A DNA stretch of 64,000 nt from Paracoccus marcusii (lineage in GTDB: Bacteria > Pseudomonadota > Alphaproteobacteria > Rhodobacterales > Rhodobacteraceae): positions 1-64,000 of the forward strand of contig NZ_VDDD01000004.1 of NCBI RefSeq assembly GCF_006151785.1. The letters run 5' to 3'. Both the position numbers and the translations under genes were made by a program. How positions within the stretch are numbered: the first letter of the stretch is position 1; every line of letters starts with the position of its first letter. Below, one piece after another: positions 57,961 to 64,000 of this stretch. The notes under the pieces were generated by a model. It had not been told where the DNA came from, ran no database searches, and worked only from the letters and a program-made list of their open reading frames with translations.

Positions 57961-59878
57961 CGACTGGCTCCAGCCGGATCAGCGGTGCCCCGGCCTCGAC
58001 TTGGTCGCCGGCCCGGGCCAGAACCTCGGCCACCACGCCATCGGCGGCGGCGGTCAGGCTGTGCTCCATCTTCATGGCCTCCAGCACGGCCAGCCGGTCG
58101 CCCGCCGAAACGGCCTGTCCGGCCGTCACATGCACCGCCTTGACCAGCCCCGGCATGGGTGACCGCGTCACCCCGTCCCCCGCCCCGTCGGCCGCTTTGC
58201 GCGCCAGCGGGTCCAGTGGCGTCAGGTGCACGACGCGGCCGCCAAAGACTCCGACGCCTGCCGGATGGGTCACTACGCGGTGGCGGCAGGGCTGCCCGTC
58301 CACCCACCAGCGCCCCGACTGCCAGCGCACCTCATGCGCGCGGTCCAGCATGACCCGCGCCGCACCCGGCCCGGTCACCTCCAGCACCGCCTGACCGCCC
58401 TCCCATGCGATGGTGCGGCGCAGCGGCTGCCACAGGGTCGCGCCGCCGCGAATGTCGGGATCGGCCAGCCCCGCTAGCCCGATGACGCCCAGAACCAGGG
58501 CGGCGCGATCCTCGGCCCCGCCGTCCAGCAGCGACGGCAGGTCGCGGGCGATCAGGCCGGTGTCGACCTCACCGCGTTTGAACCCGGCATGACGGGTCAG
58601 CGCGATCAGAAAGTCCAGGTTCGTGACCGAACCCGCGACCTCGGTATCGACCAGCGCCTGTTCCAGCGCGCGCAGCGCGATGGCGCGCGTGGCGCCATGT
58701 GTCACGACCTTGGCGATCATCGGGTCGTACCACGGGCTGATCGCGTCGCCAGAACGCACACCGGTCTCGATCCGGGCGTGATCGGCAAAGCCCAGATGCG
58801 CCAGTCGCCCGGTCGCGGGCAGGAACCCGGCAGGCACGTCCTCGGCGTAAAGCCGCGCCTCGAAGGCGTGGCCGGTCAGGGCAATGTCCTCCTGCCGCGC
58901 GGGCAGAGCTTCTCCGCTGGCCACGCGCAGCTGCCATTCGACCAGATCGATGCCGGTCACGGCCTCGGTCACCGGATGCTCGACCTGCAGGCGGGTGTTC
59001 ATCTCCATGAACCAGAACCCGTCGGGCCGCAGCCCGTCCGCGCCGTCCACGATGAACTCGATCGTGCCCGCCCCGGCATAGCCGATGGCCTCGGCCGCGC
59101 GCACCGCCGCACCGCCCATCGCGGCCCGCATCGCGGGCGTCATGCCGGGGGCCGGGGCCTCCTCGATGACCTTCTGGTGGCGGCGCTGCAGACTGCAGTC
59201 GCGTTCATAAAGATGCACGGCGCGGGCGCCGTCGCCGAACACCTGCACCTCGATATGGCGCGGCTGCAGGATGTATTTCTCGATCAGCACGGCGGGGTTG
59301 CCGAAGGCGCCCTGCGCCTCGGACCGGGCGCTTTCCAGCGCATCGGCAAAGGCCGAGGGGTCGTCCACGCGCCGCATGCCCTTGCCACCGCCACCCGCCA
59401 CGGCCTTGATCAGCACCGGATAGCCGATCCGCGCGGCCTCGGCGGCCAGATGGTCCGGGTCCTGCTCCGCGCCGTGATAGCCGGGCACGACCGGCACGCC
59501 CGCCTTCTCCATCAGCGCCTTGGCCGCGTCCTTGAGGCCCATCGCCCGGATCGCCGCCGCCGACGGCCCGATGAAGACCAGCCCCGCCGCCACCACCGCG
59601 TCGACGAAGTCGGGGTTCTCGGACAGGAAGCCATAGCCCGGATGGATCGCCTGCGCGCCGGTGGCCTGGGCCGCCGCGATGACCCTGTCGCCCCGCAGAT
59701 AGCTGTCGGCGGGCGCAGGCCCGCCCAGATGCACGGCCTCATCGGCCATCTGGACATGGCGCGCATCGCGGTCGGCGTCGGAATAGACCGCGACCGTCGC
59801 CACGCCCAAGCGGCGGCAGGTGTCGATGACGCGGCAGGCGATCTCGCCCCGGTTGGCGATCAGGATCTTGTCGAACAT
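57953..59878 (-). CDS. mccA: methylcrotonoyl-CoA carboxylase biotin-carrying subunit alpha
   Basis: A 641-residue biotin-dependent carboxylase subunit. Biotin carboxylase fills about 1-450, with I-A-N-R-G-E-I-A-C-R at the start and the G-G-G-G-K-G-M-R ATP-grasp loop. A linker and the C-terminal biotinyl domain follow, with E-A-M-K603-M-E-H, K603 being the biotin site. It works with mccB, which lies 10 bp upstream. Together they carboxylate 3-methylcrotonyl-CoA from leucine. Confidence 0.95.
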   Translation of the reverse strand: MFDKILIANRGEIACRVIDTCRRLGVATVAVYSDADRDARHVQMADEAVHLGGPAPADSYLRGDRVIAAAQATGAQAIHPGYGFLSENPDFVDAVVAAGLVFIGPSAAAIRAMGLKDAAKALMEKAGVPVVPGYHGAEQDPDHLAAEAARIGYPVLIKAVAGGGGKGMRRVDDPSAFADALESARSEAQGAFGNPAVLIEKYILQPRHIEVQVFGDGARAVHLYERDCSLQRRHQKVIEEAPAPGMTPAMRAAMGGAAVRAAEAIGYAGAGTIEFIVDGADGLRPDGFWFMEMNTRLQVEHPVTEAVTGIDLVEWQLRVASGEALPARQEDIALTGHAFEARLYAEDVPAGFLPATGRLAHLGFADHARIETGVRSGDAISPWYDPMIAKVVTHGATRAIALRALEQALVDTEVAGSVTNLDFLIALTRHAGFKRGEVDTGLIARDLPSLLDGGAEDRAALVLGVIGLAGLADPDIRGGATLWQPLRRTIAWEGGQAVLEVTGPGAARVMLDRAHEVRWQSGRWWVDGQPCRHRVVTHPAGVGVFGGRVVHLTPLDPLARKAADGAGDGVTRSPMPGLVKAVHVTAGQAVSAGDRLAVLEAMKMEHSLTAAADGVVAEVLARAGDQVEAGAPLIRLEPVDG

Positions 59879-59888
59879 GTCGTGCCCC

Positions 59889-61493
59889 TCACATGCGGAA
59901 CAGGCCGAACCGCGTCGGCTGGATGGGTGCGTTCAGGCTGGCGCGCAGTGACAGGGCCAGGATGTCACGCGATTGGCGCGGATCGATGATCCCGTCGTCC
60001 CACAGCCTCGCGGAGGCATAGAGGGGATGGGACTGGCGCTCGAACATCTCGACCGTGGGGCGCTTGAACTCGGCCTCGTCCTCGGGCGACCACTGGCCGC
60101 CGGCACGTTCGATCCCGTCGCGGCGGACGGTGGCCAGGACGCCCGCGGCCTGTTCGCCGCCCATCACGCTGATGCGGCTGTTGGGCCAGGTCCACAGGAA
60201 GCGCGGGGAATAGGCCCGCCCCGCCATGCCGTAATTGCCCGCGCCAAAGCTGCCGCCGACCAGCATGGTGATCTTGGGCACATTGGTGGTGGCGACCGCT
60301 GTAACCATCTTGGCGCCGTGGCGGGCGATGCCCTCGTTCTCGTATTTGCGGCCGACCATGAAGCCGGTGATGTTCTGCAGGAACACCAGCGGAATGTTGC
60401 GGGTGCTGCACAGTTCGATAAAATGCGCGCCCTTCTGTGCCGCCTCTGAAAACAGCACGCCGTTGTTGGCGATGATGCCCACCGGGCAGCCGTCGACATG
60501 GGCAAAGCCCGTGACCAGCGTCTCGCCGAAGCGGGCCTTGAACTCGTCAAAGCGGCTGCCGTCGACGATGCGGGCGATGACCTCGCGGATGTCATAGGGG
60601 GTGCGCAGGTCTGCCGGCACCACGCCCAGGATCTCCTCGGGGTCATAGGCGGGCGGTTCCGGGGACTGCCAGACGACGGTGTCGGGACGGCGGCGGTTCA
60701 GGTTGGCGATGGCGCGGCGGGCCTGGGCCAGCGCGTGGGCGTCGTCCTCGGCCAGGTAATCGGCCACGCCGGACAGGCGGGTGTGCACGTCGCCGCCGCC
60801 CAGATCCTCGGACGTGACCACCTCGCCGGTGGCTGCCTTGACCAGCGGCGGACCGGCCAGAAAGATCGTCCCCTGGCCGCGCACGATGATCGTCACGTCG
60901 GACATGGCGGGAACATAGGCGCCGCCCGCGGTGCAGGACCCCATGACGACGGCGATCTGCGGGATGCCCTTGGCGCTCATCCGGGCCTGGTTGAAGAAGA
61001 TGCGGCCGAAATGGTCGCGGTCGGGAAACACCTCGTCCTGGTTGGGCAGGTTCGCGCCGCCGCTGTCGACCAGATAGACGCAGGGCAGCCCGCATTCCTC
61101 TGCGATCTCCTGGGCGCGCAGGTGCTTCTTGACCGTCATCGGATAATAGGTGCCGCCCTTGACCGTCGCGTCATTGGCCACGACCATCACGTCCTGGCCA
61201 TGCACCCGCCCGACCCCGGCGATGACCCCCGCACAGGGCGCGGCCCCGTCGTACAGGCCATGTGCAGCCAGCGCGCCGATCTCCAGGAACGGGCTGCCGG
61301 GGTCCAGAAGGTTCGCCACCCGTTCGCGCGGGGGCATCTTGCCGCGGCTGACGTGACGCTCCAGGGCCTTGGGGCCACCGCCGGCGATGGCAGCCTCCGC
61401 AGCCTCGCGGGCGGTCTCCAGCAAGGCCAGATGCGCGGTGCGGTTGGCGCGGAACCCCTCGGACGAAGGCAGCGCGGTCGAGGTCAGTTTCAT
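59889..61493 (-). CDS. mccB: methylcrotonoyl-CoA carboxylase carboxyltransferase subunit beta
   Basis: A 534-residue carboxyltransferase with the two crotonase-like halves of MccB. Family-typical stretches are [24 protein letters not shown] and [12 protein letters not shown]. Length matches MccB better than propionyl-CoA carboxylase beta, and the partner mccA follows. Its start overlaps the AMP-ligase stop (ATGA). Confidence 0.95.
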   Translation of the reverse strand: MKLTSTALPSSEGFRANRTAHLALLETAREAAEAAIAGGGPKALERHVSRGKMPPRERVANLLDPGSPFLEIGALAAHGLYDGAAPCAGVIAGVGRVHGQDVMVVANDATVKGGTYYPMTVKKHLRAQEIAEECGLPCVYLVDSGGANLPNQDEVFPDRDHFGRIFFNQARMSAKGIPQIAVVMGSCTAGGAYVPAMSDVTIIVRGQGTIFLAGPPLVKAATGEVVTSEDLGGGDVHTRLSGVADYLAEDDAHALAQARRAIANLNRRRPDTVVWQSPEPPAYDPEEILGVVPADLRTPYDIREVIARIVDGSRFDEFKARFGETLVTGFAHVDGCPVGIIANNGVLFSEAAQKGAHFIELCSTRNIPLVFLQNITGFMVGRKYENEGIARHGAKMVTAVATTNVPKITMLVGGSFGAGNYGMAGRAYSPRFLWTWPNSRISVMGGEQAAGVLATVRRDGIERAGGQWSPEDEAEFKRPTVEMFERQSHPLYASARLWDDGIIDPRQSRDILALSLRASLNAPIQPTRFGLFRM

Positions 61494-63037
61494 CGTGTGG
61501 TCTCCTCGGCCAGGTCCAGATCGCGCAGCGCGCGACGCATGACCTTGCCGGTCACGGTCATGGGCAGGGCATCCAGAAAGGCGATCTCTCGGGGATAGGA
61601 ATGGACGGCCGACCGGCTGCGGGCATGGGCCTGCAGGTCGGCGGCAAGGTCGGGCGACGGTTCATGGCCGGGCCGCAGCACGACATAGGCCTTGACGATT
61701 TCGGTGCGCAGCGCACAGGGCTTGCCGACCACGGCGACCTGCGCCACGGCGGGATGGCGCAGCAGGCAGTCCTCGACCTCGGACGGCCCGATGCGGTACC
61801 CGGCCGAGGTGATGACGTCGTCGTCGCGTCCGACGAACTGGACATGGCCGTCCCGGATGACGCCCCGGTCGCCGGTCACCAGCCAGTCGCCGCGGAACTT
61901 GGCTGCGGTGGCCTGCGGGTTCCGCCAGTATTCCAGCATCATGCTGCCGGCCCCGCGGCGGATGGCGATGTCGCCCTCTGCATCGGTGGGCCGGCCCTGC
62001 GCGTCGATCACCGCCAAGTCAAACCCGGGCACCGCGCGCCCGATGGCGCCGGGACGGGCCGGAAACATCACGCCGCTGCCCGATGCGACCATGTTGCATT
62101 CGGTCTGGCCATAGAATTCGTTGATCTGCAGGCCGAATGCCTCCCGGCCCCAGTCCAGCATGGGGGCGCCAAGCTTCTCTCCGCCCGATGCGACGCTGCG
62201 CAGGCCGGGCAGGCGAACCCCCGCGACCTTGAGCATCCTCAGCGCGGTGGGCGGCAGAAACACGTTGCGGATGCCGCAGTCGCGGATCAGGCCCGCGACG
62301 GCATGTGGATCGAACTTGGCCATCGGGGTGGCGACCACGGGCACGCCAAGCGCAAGCCCCGGCATCGCCACGTCGAACAGACCGCCGATCCAGGCCCAGT
62401 CCGCGGGCGTCCAGATGACGTCGCCCGGCTGGCCCAGCAGGTCGTGGCTCATCTCGACCCCCGGCAGGTGACCGGTCAGCATGCGATGCCCGTGCAACGC
62501 GCCCTTGGGCGTGCCTGTCGTCCCCGAGGTATAGATGATCACCGCCGGGTCTTCCGGCCCGGTGTCGCGCGTGGCGAAGGGCCCGGCATCGGGCAGGCCG
62601 TCCTCGGGGACGATCACCCGCAGATGGGGGAACGGGGCCAGCATCCGGCGCCCTTGGGTGTCGGTGATGACGGTCGAGATACCTGCATCGCGCAGACGCA
62701 GGTCCAGCGCATCCGGGCCGAACAGCTTGAACAGCGGGACAGAGATCGCGGCCGATTTCCACACCGCCAGATGCGCGGCCGCCGTCCAGGACGATTGCGT
62801 GCACAGGATGCCGATCCGGTCGCCGCGATCGGCACCAAGCGCGTGGGCCAGCGCATCGGTCATTGCCGCCAGCGTGGCGAAGGTCACCGGGTGCGGGGCG
62901 CCGTCATGGTCGATGATCGCCACCCGGTCCGCGGCATGGGCCAGGCACTGCTCGGCCATGTTCAGCCGCGCGGGGTACTGCCAGCGGAAATCCCGGCACA
63001 GCCGCGCGTGGTCCGCGTGATGCAGCAGGCGTGCCAT
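61490..63037 (-). CDS. AMP-forming acyl-CoA synthetase in the leucine operon
   Basis: A 515-residue adenylate-forming ligase. The P-loop [10 protein letters not shown] is at 170-179, the hinge region [20 protein letters not shown] is typical, and the catalytic lysine is K498 in T-G-K. It resembles medium/short-chain acyl-CoA or acetoacetyl-CoA synthetases. Its place between ivd and mccB suggests that it activates a leucine-derived acid (for example isovalerate or acetoacetate); this is inference. It overlaps mccB by four bases and lies 1 bp after the DUF1311 gene. Confidence 0.88.
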   Translation of the reverse strand: MARLLHHADHARLCRDFRWQYPARLNMAEQCLAHAADRVAIIDHDGAPHPVTFATLAAMTDALAHALGADRGDRIGILCTQSSWTAAAHLAVWKSAAISVPLFKLFGPDALDLRLRDAGISTVITDTQGRRMLAPFPHLRVIVPEDGLPDAGPFATRDTGPEDPAVIIYTSGTTGTPKGALHGHRMLTGHLPGVEMSHDLLGQPGDVIWTPADWAWIGGLFDVAMPGLALGVPVVATPMAKFDPHAVAGLIRDCGIRNVFLPPTALRMLKVAGVRLPGLRSVASGGEKLGAPMLDWGREAFGLQINEFYGQTECNMVASGSGVMFPARPGAIGRAVPGFDLAVIDAQGRPTDAEGDIAIRRGAGSMMLEYWRNPQATAAKFRGDWLVTGDRGVIRDGHVQFVGRDDDVITSAGYRIGPSEVEDCLLRHPAVAQVAVVGKPCALRTEIVKAYVVLRPGHEPSPDLAADLQAHARSRSAVHSYPREIAFLDALPMTVTGKVMRRALRDLDLAEETTR

Positions 63038-63038
63038 C

Positions 63039-63527
63039 TCAGGGGCCTTCGCGCAGATAGCCGTCCAGCTGGTTCGCCTGACGCGCGGTCAGGGTCAGCG
63101 CGCATTGCGCGGCCGCGGGCCCCGCGCCGGTGCCGCCGCCCCATCGCGTCGCCTCGTATTCGCAGGCCGCGTCGCGGAAGGCGATCCAGGCGCGCTGCAT
63201 GTCACGCAGGGCACCCGCCTGACGCGGACCCGCGGCGTCCAAGCTGTCCAGTTCCGCATCGCCAGCCTCGGCCCGCGTCATCACCTCGCCATAGGCGGTG
63301 TTCAGGCGATCGTCCCACCAGTCGCGTTCGGCGCCCAGGCAGAACCCCATGCCGACCGTGCTGGACCCGCCCTCGCCCTCCATGCAGGCATTCGCGGCCA
63401 GGCCCGCGCAGCTGTCGGGCGCCGCATCGCTGTCAAGGCAGGCCAGCACCGGCGCGGGATCAAAGGACGGCGCGTCCTGCGCCATCGCCGGGGCGGCCAT
63501 CAGCGCCAACACGACCAGGATGCGCAT
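63039..63527 (-). CDS. LprI/DUF1311-type secreted protein
   Basis: A 162-residue exported protein. The signal peptide (about 1-16, ending A-M-A-Q) is followed by a cysteine-rich domain (A-C-M-E ... G-F-C-L-G-A-E ... A-A-C-E-Y-E) with the DUF1311 block W-I-A-F-R-D-A-A-C. LprI of mycobacteria inhibits lysozyme; other members are uncharacterised. Its ATG shares a base with the ivd stop (TGATG) and it ends 1 bp before the ligase gene, so it is embedded in the leucine operon, an odd place for a periplasmic protein. Confidence 0.8.
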   Translation of the reverse strand: MRILVVLALMAAPAMAQDAPSFDPAPVLACLDSDAAPDSCAGLAANACMEGEGGSSTVGMGFCLGAERDWWDDRLNTAYGEVMTRAEAGDAELDSLDAAGPRQAGALRDMQRAWIAFRDAACEYEATRWGGGTGAGPAAAQCALTLTARQANQLDGYLREGP

Positions 63528-64000
63528 CAGACCAGCCCCATCAGTTCGCGCCCGATCAGCATGCGGCGGATCTCGCTGGTGCCGGCCCCGATCTCCATCA
63601 GCTTGGCGTCGCGGAACAGGCGGCTGACGACGCTGTCGGACAGGAACCCGGCCCCGCCAAGCGCCTGCACGGCCTGATGCGCCTGCACCATCGCCTGTTC
63701 GCTGGCATACAGAACCGCACCCGCCGCGTCCTGCCGCGTGACCTTGCCCGCGTCGCAGGCCCGCGCGACCTCGTAGACATAGGCGCGGGCGGTGTTCAGC
63801 GCGACATACATGTCGGCGATCTTGCCCTGCATCAGCTGGAACGACCCCACCGGCTGACCGAACTGCTTGCGTTCCGCCACATAGGGCAGGACCTGATCCA
63901 GGCAGGCCGCCATGATACCGGTGCCGATGCCGGCCAGAACCACCCTCTCGTAGTCCAGGCCCGACATCAGCACCCGAACGCCCCGGCCCTCCTCGCCCAG
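63527..64000 (-). CDS. ivd: acyl-CoA dehydrogenase, probable isovaleryl-CoA dehydrogenase, 5' end outside window
   Basis: The C-terminal 157 residues of an acyl-CoA dehydrogenase; the frame is open through base 64000. Visible are Y-E-R-V-V-L-A, R-K-Q-F-G-Q-P-V-G-S-F-Q-L, the Q-A-L-G-G-A-G-F motif and I-G-A-G-T-S-E-I-R-R. Position at the head of the mcc operon and sequence type point to isovaleryl-CoA dehydrogenase, which oxidises isovaleryl-CoA to 3-methylcrotonyl-CoA with electrons going to ETF. The FAD-binding and catalytic N-terminal parts are not in view. Confidence 0.88.
   Translation of the reverse strand: MGEEGRGVRVLMSGLDYERVVLAGIGTGIMAACLDQVLPYVAERKQFGQPVGSFQLMQGKIADMYVALNTARAYVYEVARACDAGKVTRQDAAGAVLYASEQAMVQAHQAVQALGGAGFLSDSVVSRLFRDAKLMEIGAGTSEIRRMLIGRELMGLV

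Overview
The window looks like a stretch of core chromosome from a GC-rich alphaproteobacterium of the Rhodobacteraceae, most likely Paracoccus or a close relative. This is inferred from gene content and order (DUF1489, DUF1150 behind a small heat-shock protein, TrgB-type NUDIX beside cysK, rluD-rpoH, ubiK facing lgt-midA-pgeF, ahcY-metK) and from GTG/TTG starts and dense ATGA/TGATG overlaps. There is no rRNA, prophage, insertion sequence, CRISPR array or plasmid module. About sixty-eight protein genes and three tRNA genes cover nearly all of it.

Layout. 1-3613 (minus): MoxR AAA+ ATPase, DUF58 and a BatA/DUF4159 protein cut by the left edge. 3677-6324 (plus): DUF1285, a hydroxypyruvate isomerase-like protein, a 24-residue membrane peptide and a glycine-zipper membrane protein. 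6466-11832: typA, a TetR regulator, then ahcY-metK (methyl cycle). 11871-14744: a COQ10-type protein, two tiny membrane proteins, a YpfJ metallopeptidase, a YqaA-like and a DsbB-like protein. 14848-24318: gyrA, an AI-2E family exporter, and a minus-strand DUF2059 - trgB - cysK - mscS run. 24427-25378: tRNA-Ser(CGA), tRNA-Val(TAC), tRNA-Gly(CCC) and a histidine phosphatase. 25421-33549: DUF1489, trigger factor, selD, PAP2, a cytochrome c lipoprotein, lolD with a LolC/E permease, radA, cvpA. 33680-37447: purF, NUDIX-purK-purE, DUF465. 37570-42798: a secreted protein, hsp20-DUF1150, a beta-propeller protein with an MFS exporter, sat-cysC. 42993-53468: trxB, an Lrp regulator, pgeF-midA-lgt, ubiK, rluD, rpoH, nadK. 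53648-64000: glyA, an Nramp-related transporter, and a leucine-catabolic operon (ivd, a DUF1311 protein, an AMP ligase, mccB, mccA, mvaB, liuC), with ivd cut by the right edge.

The most interesting signal is regulatory. Four places carry an exact GGAAC-N16/17-CGTT element, correctly oriented and about 25-70 bp upstream of a start codon: the 24-aa peptide/glycine-zipper locus, ypfJ plus a 34-aa membrane peptide, an uncharacterised 179-aa charged protein, and rpoH. This is the promoter pattern of the alphaproteobacterial general stress sigma factor EcfG. The window also holds a good sigma-32-type promoter before hsp20, so the parts suggest a cascade EcfG-like factor -> rpoH -> hsp20, with small envelope proteins as co-regulated outputs. 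No ecfG, phyR or nepR gene lies here, so this stays an inference from sequence.
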